A stretch of DNA of 64,000 nucleotides from Aquarana catesbeiana. Lineage: Eukaryota; Chordata; Amphibia; Anura; Ranidae. The stretch lies in NCBI RefSeq assembly GCF_042186555.1, contig NC_133325.1, positions 757,065,128-757,129,127 on the forward strand, read 5' to 3'. Positions 42,901 through 54,719 of this stretch are shown one piece after another. The translations under genes were made by a program, and so were the position numbers. The notes below the pieces were generated by a model, which was not told the DNA's origin, made no database searches, and saw nothing but the letters and a program-made list of their open reading frames with translations. Position 1 is the stretch's first letter, and every line of letters begins with the position of its first letter.

Positions 42901-44049
42901 TTACGAATTTTCCAATTTACAAATTTACAAAATATACGAATTGCGATCATAACGAATGACCCGAAAAACGAAAAAAAAAGACAAAAAACGAATGAAACAA
43001 AAACAAAATTTTTTTTCGGCAGTGCACATGTGTAGATGGAAGCACATCTTGCCCGGAGCACAGGCTTTAGACACACCTAGAAGTGTGCTGGACCCTGAAG
43101 ATTCTGAAGCCACTGTATTTCCTGAACAGAGTAAAACTTGAACTTGCCACCCACCAGAGAGGTACATATAAAGAGCCATTATTTACTTTTTTTGAAAGAT
43201 TTTTTAAATGAATTGTTTTAAGGTGTACCACAACCCAACAAAAAAATATATATATATTTCAGCTTACAAGTCCTTAGATGTGGTGCCTGCATTAGTTCTA
43301 TTTTTTCAAGCCTTTTGTTCCTTTATTTTAATCTGGTCATCCAGCCAATAACACACTTCTTGTCCTAGCGTGACAACACTCACCATACTGTATCTATTGA
43401 GAAGCGGCGTTGTCACCCTAGAGCAAGAAGTTTGTTAGGACAACAGAACACCTCCCCTTCTACGTTTCTCCATAACATGGGGGGGTCTTTTGTAGTCCAT
43501 AAAGATAGCTGGGAACAATGCTTACTGATAACAGTCAGCAGATGCAGAGTAGTTATCAGCTCACAAGAACTCTGAAATGTTTGCATGTATTGAACAGATA
43601 TAACAAAATGCTTTTAACAGATCAAAAGGGACCAAATGAGAGATGTCCATTTTTAAAATTTATACACGTTTTAAATTTTCTATAGACAAAATGAAAGGAT
43701 TAATAAAGACCATTTGGTGTTGCTGTACAGCAGTCGCTTGGGCGTTAACTTTATAACTCTAAGGAGAGAGTTTAGCATTATAACGTTCCACCATTTACAG
43801 TATATCTGGCTCACGCTGAGAATAAAAACCTGACCACATGAAAGTGTTATTGAGAGACCTAAGTATATACAGTAGAGACTCTCTGTCTACTACGAGACTT
43901 TTCTTGTAATGACAATCAGCACTCACCATATAGGTAATCTTCATGGACTCCCCAGGAGGGGTCATCCAATATACGTGTCCACATAACTTAAAAGAACAAC
44001 GTGAACTGAAAGAAACACAACTATGAATGTGGCTTATGGCTATGATACA
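42901..44049. other. Unassigned sequence
   Basis: The left part still has the 'gacccgaaaaacgaaa' vocabulary that often borders the palindrome type above. The rest is mixed, non-coding and without recognised ends. Confidence 0.3.
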
Positions 44050-44376
44050 GTAACATGATGGCTAATCCTCCATATGGTAACTGCGCCAGCGCAGAAGTGT
44101 GCACTCCAGACTGACAATTCTATTTGGGTGGGTAGCGGTGGGTAATGGTGGCCATTATCATTTTACTTTATGACAAAATGCCAAATGTGTAGGATTGTAG
44201 ACTGCTTAAAGGAACCCATACTGAGACTAATAATGGGGGCTGCCATTGCTGACCTCCCTCTAAGAATATTACTTGCATGCCAAATCCTCCATATGGTAAC
44301 TCCACCAGTGCAGAAGTGTGCACTCCAATCTGACAGTTCTATTTTGGGTGGTTAGCAATGGGTTATCACCATAACC

Positions 44377-44821
44377 CAGTGGTCTCCAAACCGCGGCCCA
44401 GGGGCCAGATGTGGCCCTTTCCTTGCTTTTATCTGGCCCTTGGGATGCTATTTTATTCACTGACACCAATGAACGGCACATTTCCTCCCAACGACACCAA
44501 CGATGGGGCACATTTCCTCCCAATGACATGAATGATGGGGCACAGTTCCTCCCAATGACACCAACAATGGGACCCAATGAAACCAATGACGGGGCACAAT
44601 TCCTACCAATGATGGGGTACATTTCCTACCAATGACACCAACAATGGGGCCCAATGAAACCAATGATGGGGCACAATTCCTACCAATGACACCAATGATG
44701 GGGGATTGTATACTCCCACTGGCAATGGGAAATTTTGTACTCCCGATGGCCACAGTCCGGCCCTCCTAAAGTCTGAAGGACAGTAAACCGGTCCTTTGTT
44801 TTGAAAGTTTGGAGACCCCTG
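44377..44821. mobile_element. hAT-type MITE in the satellite
   Basis: 445 bp flanked by the 8-bp duplication 'ccataacc' (44369-44376 and 44822-44829). TIRs: 'cagtggtctccaaac' left, 'gtttggagacccctg' right. The interior has a roughly 30-33 bp minisatellite ('caatgacaccaacgatgggg' type, 44455-44710), read on the minus strand as a repetitive 'VIGRNCAPSLVSLG' frame. No transposase. Confidence 0.9.
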
Positions 44822-45300
44822 CCATAACCCATGACAAGATGCTCTGCCATAATCCATGACAAAATATCTAGGCTTGTAGGCTGCATAAAGAAACCTGTAC
44901 TGAGAATGATACGAGGGGCTGCCATTGCTGACCTTCCACAAAAAATATTGCTTGCATGGGAAATACTTCATGCTGTAACTCCGCCAGTTCCAAAGTGTGC
45001 TCTCCAAACTGACATTTCCATTTCGGATGGGTAATGGTGGATTTTATCACCCTACTCCATGACAAGATGCCAAACATCTAATTTTGTGGGCAGCTGAAAG
45101 AAGCGCTTACTGAGAATAATACTGGGGGGTGTCATTGCCGACCTTCCACTTAATATATGACTTGCATGGAAAATCCTCCATATGGTAACTTCACTACTGC
45201 AGAAGTGTGCATTCCAAACAATTTCATTAGTATAGGTAATGGTGGGTTTTATCACCCTACTCCATTGTAAGCAGCTGAAAGAAACTCTTACTGAGAGTAA

Positions 45301-45845
45301 GCCCTGGGTCACACTGGAGAGTTTTGACATGCTATTTGACATGTTTGACAATTGCATATCAAATTGGCGGCAATTGCTGTCAATGGCACCATCCTAATCG
45401 GGTATTTCAAAAAGTAGTTTCTGTACTACTTTTTGTGATTTCGAGGTGCGATTTACATTGACATCTGTGCAGAAACCTGCACAGATGTTTCTGCAATCGC
45501 AGCCTAAATCGGGACTGACATGCAGGAGTAAAATTGTGCAAGTTCAGCTAAACTTGTACGGCTTCATTCCCGCAGCACAGTGTGAACCTTTGCTAACGCT
45601 GGTTTCACACTGATGCAAATTAGTTTTGCACCACAGGAGAGAGTGACCGGTTTTCAATAGAGCCAGTTCACACAGCTCCGGGGCGGCTGCGGTCCACACT
45701 GGAAAAGGGTCCTGTGCATCTTTGGCTCCGTTTCAGGTGCGAATTCAGGCAGAAATTCGGACCTGATTGGCACCTGAATCGGTGTACAGGGACGCATCGG
45801 ACCCCCTGCTGTGAGCCACGGGCGCAGCAAGTGTGAACCCAGCTC
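45301..45845. mobile_element. Foldback repeat inserted in the satellite
   Basis: 545 bp between the satellite halves 'actgagagtaa' and 'aaaactgggggctgcc'. Ends 'gccctgggtcacactgg' and 'agtgtgaacccagctc' are imperfect inverted complements. A second internal pair ('cagtgtgaacctttgc', 'gctggtttcacactg') near 45580-45620 suggests two subunits. Related ends appear at 48698 and 54223. Confidence 0.7.
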
Positions 45846-46110
45846 AAAACTGGGGGCTGCCATTGCTGACTTTCCTCTAAGAAAATTACTTGCATGGTAA
45901 ATCCTCCATATGGTAATCCCGCTAATGCAGAAGTGTGCACTCCAAACTGACAGTTCCATTTGGGTGGGTAGTGGTCGGCTTTATCATTCTACTCCATGAC
46001 ATGATGCCACACATCTAGGTTTGTAGGCAGCTTAAAGAAACCTGTGCTGAGAATAATACTGCGGGCTGCCATTGCTGACCTTCCTCTAAGAATATTACTT
46101 GCATGGCTGT

Positions 46111-46619
46111 CTCTGGCATCAGTACGTTATGAATCACCATACCTAAACAAGCACACACACACTGAAATGTCAGTGTGAACACAAAACTCATGGTCTGACA
46201 TACAGTACCTATATCTAAGACAGGTTAGTGCCTACATTTGGATCAATAAGACTGCCAGACAGCTAGCATTTACAGAAAAGGAGATCAGCCATGGCAGCCT
46301 TTATATTCTTTCAGTGCAGGTTTCCTTTAAAACATATCTACTGTAAATCTAAGAATAAAAATATAATATTTTTCTGTACTTGCAGAAAAGATAATTAGTC
46401 TAAAAAAAGAAAACAAATGCACAAATGCACCTACTTTGTCTAATAATTGGCAAGCTACAATATATTACATTTTTGTTTTTGGGTTTAGATGTACATTAAG
46501 TCTCTGGGTTAGTGGAGGCCAGAGACTCGAACACGGGAGGTGGCAGGAACCTATCAGCTGGAGCTTTATACACTGGAGGAAGATTCCTTACTTCCTCTGG
46601 TGTGTTTGTTATTCTTTAC
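46111..46619. other. No recognisable feature
   Basis: AT-rich sequence between the satellite and the gypsy relic. No coding signature. Confidence 0.3.
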
Positions 46620-48697
46620 CAACACCTAGTCCAGATGTTTTACATGCTCCTCAAATGTCTTGGGGAAGATGATATCATCAAGGTAGAATATCACAGCCTC
46701 GAAATTAAAGTCTCCAAAGACATCTATCCATCAAGCGCTGTAAGGTGCTGAGGGTGTTGTTGAAGCGAAAGGGCACGCGATTAAACTCAAACAGCCCCAG
46801 GGATTTCTCAACCCGAGGCAGTGGGTAGACAGCCTTGTGGGTGCATGCATTAGATCTTGGCACAGAGCTGAGGGAATGTGATAGTACTGCTTCATGATGG
46901 GCGGTGGATGTTCCGTGTAGATTGAATGGTCAATGGCTTCCTCTGGACTGGTGGCAAACAGTAGCAGGTGCTTTTCCAGCAGCTGATGTAGCAGTTTTTG
47001 TTGGGGTAGCAAAAGGTCAACAAATGAAATGTCCAGCTGTTCCGGTAGCGACTTGCATTGTGTCTCGTTCCAGGATGCCAAAGCTGCCTGTTGAGAGGAG
47101 CATATCGCTTCCACCCTTGGCCTTGGAGGTGCAGTGACAAGGTACCGTGTAGAGATCAGCCAGCGCAGTGTGCCTAGGCAGTGAGATTGGGGTTGTACCC
47201 AGGTTGATGAGTTGCACTAAGACTCTTCCCCGGTGGACGTTGGGCAGGGTATGGCCCACCAGCCACTCCCGGAGCATCAAGGGGTTCTTGCAGGGTTCCA
47301 TTATAACAGTGGCCCCCTGTAGATTCTTGTGGGCCTCCACAGGGAGCGACCAGACCAACTCTTGCAGGGGTAACAGATGTAAATTTAGTTTGAGGGGTGT
47401 ATGGACCACCCCTACTTGTTCCGGTTGTTTTTTGGTTGCCCTACGTTGGGCCTCATAGGCCTGGAGCACTAATCCTACCGGTTCCACCACATGTTCATTT
47501 TAATTCTCACCCAAGCAATGCCTTTGACCAGGAAAGGTAGATTGTTAGCCGCTCTGAGGGATAGCCAGCAGGGGTCCAGGTGTTCTTGTGCTCCAAATCT
47601 CTGCACATAAAAGTCATACTTCATAACAATGACCTCTGACCTGGTGTTGATAAGGCATGGGACTTCTTGCCTGTTGACTAGGGCGGATACTTCTGGGCTT
47701 GGTGCGACCATATCCTCTGACTTGTTGGGACTTTGACTTGCGTGACCTGGGAGTTGTCCCTCTGCCCCAGGATTCAATAGTTTAATGACAGCCTTGGAGG
47801 ATTTCTGATTTCAGACCGCCCACAGTTCTTGGATATGTGTCCATACCAGCCACACCACCAGCATTTCCGGTCCTCCTCAGGGTCCCTTCTCAGCGGAATC
47901 TTGTCCCTATGAGGTTGGGGTGAGTCCTTTTTAGAGGAGGCTAACTCCTGTTTTAAGGTGGCCACATCCTTGGCTAACTTTGTCAGCGGTTTGCAGGGCT
48001 GACAGGGGCCAAGGTGTCAGGGCCTTCTCCTTGAGAACTGCAGGTTCATTATTCATTATTGCCAGTGTTGCATCCTCCTCTACTTGTTCCCATGCAACCA
48101 GATCCCTCACTGCATTGTGAAAGGAGGTGGTAGGTTGCACTTTAATTTTCTATTGCAGGGCTTTCCGGACTGGGCCAGCCTTCATACCACCTATGAACTG
48201 GTCCCTAATATATGGCCTGCATTGGTGATGTCAGCACAGCCATGCACATCTCTCTTTTCAAGGTGTCTCCAGAGGTTTTGTATGGCCACCGCATAATGAG
48301 TGAGGCTCTCATTCTCCTGCTGTTTGCTTACAAAGAACCTTCGCCTCAGCTCCAGAAGTGGTATCTTCTTCCAAAACAGGCCCTCCAGGTGTGGCACAAT
48401 CTGTTCTAAGGTAGCTCGCTCCTCCTCTGGCAAGCTCCATCACCACGTGTTGGGCGTTGATAGCCAGCTTCACCACTAGCTGGGCCGGAACCTGGTACAG
48501 CACACACCACTTTCCAGTCTCTCCTTCCACTCTACCAGGGGAATGTTAGAGCCATTAAACTTTGGTAGTAGGGCTAAGGGGGATCCTAATGGAGCCATGC
48601 TAGTGCCCAGTCTTCCTTCTGCACCCACTGCAAGAGACATATCTTGCCAACTGCCACCAACTGTGGGTGGGTGCAGCGTAGTGCAGCTGAATAACAC
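46620..48697 (-). pseudogene. Ty3/gypsy gag-pro-pol fragment, decayed
   Basis: Minus-strand order is that of a gypsy element. Gag text lies at 48697-48191 ('PKFNGSNIPLVEWKERLES', 'LRRRFFVSKQQENESLTHYA'). A nucleocapsid zinc knuckle C-X2-C-X4-H-X4-C ('CWWCGWYGHISKNC') is at 47965-47774. A protease-like segment at 47777-47475 has NTR where the active-site D-T/S-G triad is expected. A linker follows at 47490-47017, and the start of reverse transcriptase at 47114-46731 ('LLPQQKLLHQLLEKHLLLFA', 'IDHSIYTEHPPP'). Near 46700 an 'FEFNR-PF' and 'DDIIFP' signature is visible. An internal deletion follows 'IPSALCQDL'. No LTRs, RNase H or integrase were seen. Confidence 0.82.
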
Positions 48698-49190
48698 AGT
48701 CAGCCCCCGTTCACACCTGTGCGACCTTGAAATTGCGCTACTTTAGCACGATTTGAAAGACGCACATCAGTGCAATTTGCACTGCCGATTTAATTGCGGC
48801 TTGCGACTTAATTTAACAGACATCTTTGCAAGTCACAAGGAAATTGGTAAAAAGTGCAGGAACCTTTTTCATAATCGCTGCAACATGAGTTGTGGCGATA
48901 TGAATGGTTCTATTGCCGGCAATTGGGTGCGATGTGTCATGCGATTTGGAACTGTCAAACCAGGGGAGCAGGGACTTTCTGACCCAAGATGGCCACCAAG
49001 GGTCACCTGGATGCAGCGTAGCCAACCAGAACGCTGCCTCCAGGGACCAGAAAACCACAGGGAAACTGAGTTTTCCCTGACTTCTTCTCCAGGCTGTAGT
49101 GTCACTCCGTTGGGCACCACCTACAGTGGAGGAAGCAGACTGCACCTACCTACAAACACATCATCTGTATATCTATACAGATTTATCTTG
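48698..49190. repeat. Foldback-repeat fragment and unassigned DNA
   Basis: Starts 'cagcccccgttcacacctgt', the vocabulary of the foldback family at 45301 and 54223, and truncates the gypsy relic. The remainder to 49190 has no recognised feature; the overlapping open frames have no domain signature. Confidence 0.45.
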
Positions 49191-49194
49191 GCTG

Positions 49195-49660
49195 TTTAAG
49201 GGAGAAGTACAGCCAAAGCTCCTTTGGCTGTACTTTTCCTTTGGATCACAAGAGTGCAGTTCTTTCTGTACTCCTATAACCCATTTTCAGCAGACAGCGG
49301 GCTGAAGCCCGCTGTCAGCTGACGTCACAGAGCGGGTCCAGGCTCAGGCAAGATCATGACAAATGAGTTGGGATCGGTCCACATGCCTGGACCAGCACCC
49401 GGCTCAGCATCTAAGCAAGCCGCTGAGAGCCTGAGCCGGCCATCCCCAGCCCCCTCCACAGCCAAGTGCTCCAGTGAGCGTAGGGGGCCAGAGCAGAGAG
49501 CTGGTGACTGACAGTCACCAGCTCTCTGCTCATGGAGCTGTGAGAACCGAGCAATCGTGGTGTTTGATGGCTTGGTTCTCAGTGTTAGAGGCGTTGGGGG
49601 ACAGATGCAGCATCAGACTGATGCTGCATCCACCTAGGTAAGTATGAATATTAAAGAAAA
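49195..49660. mobile_element. TTAA-associated repeat with perfect 14-bp hairpin
   Basis: Begins at TTAA 49195-49198. 49205-49235 is a perfect hairpin, arms 'aagtacagccaaag'/'ctttggctgtactt' around CTC. The GC-rich interior has palindromes ('cagcgggctgaagcccgctg' at 49302; 'ctgatgctgcatc' at 49619). The right end is not precisely defined. Non-coding. Confidence 0.5.
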
Positions 49661-50279
49661 AAACAAAAAAAAACCATACATCCCTTTTATAGCCATTTTT
49701 TAAGTGGTGATATGTTTTAGTTTGATTTTGAGATGGCTGTGAAAATGACTTCTGGCAATGCTATTCTTGACATTTTAAAGGTTGTCACATTGGTCCCCCC
49801 TACTGAACTCTTCATGTAATTTGCACTTTAGATTAGGAAGCACAATTTTATTATGGGGTGGTCGGAGTTGGGAACTCAGGTGTGAACATTTCTTGATACC
49901 CAAAAGATATAAGAAGCAAGCTTGTTATTCAGCTCAACACCATTCACGCATAACCAAAACATCAACTCTGGCTCTACTAACCCTTGGAGTCACATAAAGC
50001 GTCCTTCTTGCCTAACAGGAGTTGACAATTTTGGGAGTCCTAATATTTGTTTGTTTGCCTGTGTAATGATTCCATAGAAACAAAATTGCCTTGTGCATAG
50101 TTCTCTTTGGCACCATTGGTATAGCTAAAAAAAAAAAAGTTGGTTGGTCCCGTGAGATCGTTTTGTCACTTCGGCATGTTTGCAGAACACTGGTCCAATC
50201 CATGACGGATGGCAGAATGAATAGGGCACACAAGAACACGGGTCGTCTTTCCTTTTACTGTACAAATATGAAACATTTG
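49661..50279. other. Low-repeat sequence, no gene
   Basis: No transposon ends were recognised. Short frames only. Confidence 0.3.
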
Positions 50280-50730
50280 TATTGGCAGCAGTGAAATTTG
50301 CATGCTAAGCGCCTCATTAATTTCCGCCTTTCGTCAACTGACAGCTTCGCACTCCTCCTTGCGTTTTAAGCCGCCACACCCGCTCTTTGGCTAGGAGCAA
50401 TTAAGTCCAAACCTGATCATTTATAATGCAAAGAGGTTATCATTGATTTTGTGCTGATTACTCATGGTAATGTTTTCTTTTATGTGTGCTTAGCTTTTGT
50501 GGCTTCTTAGAATATGCAAAGCCTTTCAGGCAAATCTTTCTATAGAAGCGGCTAAATAGCACTGTAAACTGACAACAGCTGGGTAAACAGGGCTGCCGGT
50601 GATATATTATTTTTCACTATTATGATTTAAGAATGCCGAGATAAAGCCAGTCACGCCCAGTCAAGCAGTTTCCGCAGGAAAGTGCAAATAAGTAAGAGGG
50701 AAAAAAAAGATTCCCAGCAGGAGACTTAAT
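50280..50730. promoter_or_regulatory. Candidate conserved non-coding element
   Basis: A 450-bp block without repeats, dense in developmental-factor-like cores: 'gcctcattaatttccgcc', 'caactgacag' (Meis/TGIF-like), 'aggagcaattaag', 'aatgcaaag' and 'tatgcaaag' (octamer-like), 'gatttaagaa', and 'gattactcatgg'. The composition contrasts with the surrounding repeats. It resembles vertebrate enhancer CNEs, but this is pattern judgement without alignment. Confidence 0.35.
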
Positions 50731-53161
50731 CTTTCTTGTTTACTAAGGGCCAGAAATGGTAGAGGCATTGTAAAAAACACTTGAAGCCAGTTATTTAAAG
50801 TGCAAGTCTTCCTAAAATTGATTTTTCCATTTTACGGGTCTTTGCTTATTGGGTCAACAGTCTGCTTCTTATAAGTCTACATAACACTGATGGTGAGATC
50901 CCTATTGATGGAGGGCAATGCTGTGCAGCCATGTGACAGTGACTACTACAACGGGGTCTACGTATAGAATACAACATATTTGCTGTGCAGATGTCTTAAC
51001 CATTTCCACAGGTATCACTAATGTTTGCCATTTTTGTTTTTTAATCTAATTATCTCATATGATTGTAAGCTCCATCTAGTGGCCATAATGCTGCATTTTT
51101 TTTATTGATAGAAAAACACTGCATTTTGACCACTAGATGGAGCTGACGATTATAGAAGAAAATTCAGTTTATGCTAAACAGGTAAAAATGGCTGAATGTA
51201 TGCAATTCCCCACACTAGGACTCCACCACCAGCTTCATCTGGCTCTAATCATGTGGCTTCGAAAATAATTAAAAAAAAAAAAAAAAACTATGAGCCCAGC
51301 GCCCTGCATGCATCCCGCATGCAAACTAGGGGAGGCTGGCACCCCTGCGCCCCTTATGGACGGGCCGCTCTTGTGTATTACCCTTTAAAAGTAACACATC
51401 AACAAGTTGTGATCTGCTTCAAATTGCCAGGAATAGCCTGTAGACCGTTAATTCCATGGGAATTTTCTTTCCAGTGTTATTATAATGTGTCATGTGTCTG
51501 TTGCGCAATGCAGTTGGCATGGATATCAGTGTAGATGGACCCTGGATGTGGCAATACTCTGTAGACTTATTAAGGAACATTAAAGTCGATTTTAGGAAAT
51601 GTACTATTTCTCAGTAACTCTCCACTTCTCATAAGTGGTCTGGATTTTGGGAATAAATAACTGACTATTTTCTGAAATTAACTTTTTGAATGAAAAACAT
51701 ACCTTTCATTTCAGTTTCAGTTTTTGTTATTAAAATTTTACTATGCAATAGAATCATGGGTAAATAAAAAATAGAATATTATGAAACAAAATAAATAAAT
51801 AAATTAGAATACGTACTACTAGATCTCACATTATAAAACAAACATTTTCTTTGTATTTACCCAACATATAAGGACACAACTGTTGAAACATTTTAAGTGC
51901 CATTAAACCCACATCAAACTGTGAATATATGCTGTATTACATACTGTTCATATTCACTCAGTCACTGAGGGATTTATTTTCTGTATTCTGAAAAAAAACT
52001 GGTTGATCCTGCTGTCCACTGTTCCTCCCTCCTTGTCTGTGTCCCCACTGCAGCCTGTGATTGAGTGTCAGGAGCATTTAGTGCTCCTGTTCCTCATTCC
52101 AGCATCCAGGGTTATGGCTATGGCACTCTCCTTGCCTATTTGTCCATCTGCAGGCTGATTATTATGATCAGTCTCTGGGTGAAAACCAAGCCTGTTATAA
52201 GCCATCATTTAGGTGCTTGTGATAGAGAGTGATACGTGTGATGTTCCTGATCAAGCTCCCTGTCTGTCTGCCCTGCTTTGCTAGTTTGGATTTCCCTGTG
52301 TATGACTTTGGACCAGATTTTTGGACTATTCCTTGAACTCAGCCTGCCTTTTACCTGGACTGTCATAGAACCTCGTTATCTGTCTGCTAACCACAAGTAT
52401 CTATTTGTTTTGCTCAGTTCGCATCTGCCCTGGTGTGGTGGCCAGGCACTATAGCATTGTCTATAAGTACTGGAGGCAGTTGAGTACCGGTAGGCCTGCT
52501 TGCCTTATGGGAAAAGGGGGTGCTCTAGGTGAAGAACACAGTAGCCAGCTATAGTGTCTGACCACCTGCGTTGGGATAGATTGTGTAAACCAGTCATTGC
52601 CACATCTACTGAGCATGCTCCAGTTTCAGTTCCCTATGAAACTGTTTATTTTTTCCAATTTCTTATCTGTGCAGCCCACATGACTATAGAGTCACAAATA
52701 TAGGTGTATACACTCCGGATAAATGACAGCCCATTTCCTCCCTTCTCCTAGATACCCACTAAACAGCTAAACACAATGAGGGTAGGCAATTACATGTTGA
52801 TTGATGGAGGCTTCACCTCCCTGTAACTCTAAGCACATACAAACAATAGACACAGGTTGGAGGGATATGAAACAGGCTGTGATTGGCAGGACCTCCTCCT
52901 AGATTACAGAACCTCCCCCTAGATAGCCCTCACCATGTTTCTGCACAAAAATAATAAATATTTTAGTTCAAATCCATATTTGTATGACCATTTACAACAT
53001 TTATTTGTTATGAATTATGCATTTTTCCTTTCTGTTTCAAAGGCTGATTTTTTATTTTATTTTTTATTTTTTGAACATCATGCTCCTACTGCAGATGTTT
53101 CCATGCAAATGGGAATGGCAGCTGTATATCGATTATGAAAAAAAGGAACTTTTTTTCTTAT
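50731..53161. other. Low-repeat region with old repeat blocks
   Basis: No gene is supported. 52010-52620 ('gcctgtgattgagtgtcagg', 'tctgccctggtgtggtggcc') resembles a dispersed repeat. 52740-52925 is unassigned and 53041-53070 is T-rich. The 112-codon frame at 51196-51534 spans an A-run and lacks domains. Confidence 0.35.
51062..51160. repeat. Inverted repeat with paired CTCF-like motifs
   Basis: 'agctccatctagtgg' at 51068-51082 and 'ccactagatggagct' at 51130-51144 are perfect inverted complements. Pairing extends imperfectly to about 40 bp per arm ('cataatgctgcattttt' against 'aacactgcattttgac'). The core 'ccactagatgg' resembles the CTCF consensus in divergent orientation. Either a small MITE or a regulatory palindrome. 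Confidence 0.6.
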
Positions 53162-54148
53162 TTAACCGCTTGCCAACCGCTGCACGACGATGTACGTCAG
53201 CTGAATGGAATGGCTGCGCAAATGGGCGTACCTGTACGTCCCTCCGTCATCACAGGCTAGCGGGCGCGCGCACGTCACGCGTCATGCGCACTTCACGTGT
53301 CATGGAGGTGCCTGTGGGTCCCGCGGACTCGGTGTCCGCCAGTGGTCCGCAATCGTGACACGGAGAGGCAGAACGAGGAGAAACAAGGCATTTCCCTGTT
53401 CTGTCTAGTGACATGACAAGGATCTACTGCTCCCAATGATCGGGTGCAGTGACCTGTGTCATGTTCTAGTGAGCCCACCCCCCTACAGTTGGAACACACT
53501 GAGGGAACACACTTTACCCTTTGATCGCCCCCTAGTGTTTAACCCCTTCCCTGCCAGTGACATTTATACAGTAATCAGTGGCTATTTTTAGCTCTGATCA
53601 CTGTATAAACATCAATGGTCCCAAAATAGTGTCAAAAGTGTCCGATCTGTCTGCTGTAATGTCTCATACACGATAAAAATCGCAGATTGCTGCCATTACT
53701 AATAATCAAAAAATTTATAATAAAGATGCCATAAATCTATCCCCTATTTTGTAGATGCTATCATTTTTGTGCAAGCCAATCAATATACGTTTATTTTGAT
53801 TTTTTTTACCAAAAATATGTCAAATACATATCGGCCTAAACTGAGGAAGAAATTCATTTTTTTTTTTTTTTTCTGGGGATATTTATTACAGCAAAAAGTA
53901 CAAAATGTTGTTGTTTTTTTTTCAAAATTGTTGCTCTTTTTTTGTTTATAGCGCAAAAAATAAAAACCGCAGAGGTGATCAAATACCACCAAAGGAAAGC
54001 TTTATTTGTGGGGGAAAAAGGATGTCAATTTTGTTTGGGTGCAAGTCGCACGACCGCGCAATTGTCAGTTAAAGCGACGCAGTGCCGCATTGCAAAAAGT
54101 GCTCTGGTCAGGAAGGGGGTAAATTCTTCCGGGGCTGAAGTGGTTAAA
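53162..54148. mobile_element. piggyBac-like MITE, complete, TTAA-flanked
   Basis: TTAA at 53162-53165 and 54145-54148. Ends 'ccgcttgccaaccgc' and, reversed, 'ccacttcagccccgg' are partial TIRs. Its right 430 bp match the 5081-5453 end, and 53520-53660 matches the opening 340 bp of the window, so it summarises the family without a transposase. GC-rich left part (53200-53350), AT-rich right part. Confidence 0.85.
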
Positions 54149-54222
54149 TGAATACAGTGCCAATATCCAAATACATCAAGAGAATGGATAATGTAAATTA
54201 AACAGTGTGCGTTTAGTATCAC

Positions 54223-54368
54223 TTAAGGCCTGGTTCACACCTATGCATTTTTAGTGCATTTTGCAGATTTGCACTACAGAATGTGTTCCATAGGAAACCA
54301 TATTGAATGGACTGTAGTGCAAATCTGCAAAATGCACTAAAAATGCATAGGTGTGAACCAGGCCTTAA
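54223..54368. repeat. Perfect 57-bp-arm hairpin MITE
   Basis: Left arm 54223-54279 ('ttaaggcctggttcacacct' start) and right arm 54312-54368 are perfect complements by reading, with a 32-bp loop ('aatgtgttccataggaaacc' region). A transcript would fold into a long double-stranded stem. The end vocabulary matches the foldback family at 45301. Confidence 0.93.
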
Positions 54369-54719
54369 CAACTATCTGCCTGACATTAAAAAAGTGAATA
54401 AAACAGGAAAATATTTTTTTTTGTTCTGTTAATTCTTTATTTAATGGAGAAGTAAAACACGGACACAAAGTGACAAAGGATACAATTACATTGTATCAAA
54501 AACATAAAAGCACAAGGCATGGAGTGAAGAATATGGAAAGAAAGGAAACCCACCAATTACTACCAAAAGTGGTCTCATTTTAAGGAGATTTTTATTCACT
54601 TCCTCTCCTGAAGACACACCCCAGGAAGTGAGAGAAGATTTCTCTAAAGTGAGGGAAATGGGAAATCCCCTCTTAGTTGTCACCAGAATGGGTGTCCCCA
54701 TTGGAAGACCTTCATTCTA

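Larger units (their letters stand above)
44050..46110. repeat. ~220-bp satellite, about six degenerate units
   Basis: The marker 'cctccatatggtaac' (or decayed form) occurs near 44070, 44289, 44968, 45178 and 45906. After subtracting two insertions the spacings are 219, 226, 210 and 183 bp. Other shared words are 'gcagaagtgtgcactcc', 'ctccatgacaagatgcc' and 'gctgccattgctgacctt'. Short cysteine-containing frames recur with the unit and are not genes. Confidence 0.85.

Noticed and set aside
48753..49199. 148-codon plus-strand frame opposite and beyond the gypsy relic
   Set aside because: Starts in a MITE fragment and has no recognisable domain; its antisense frames are equally long.
49205..49235. 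Hairpin followed by T-rich DNA resembling a bacterial terminator
   Set aside because: The window is vertebrate and transposon-rich; the hairpin is internal to a TTAA-associated repeat.
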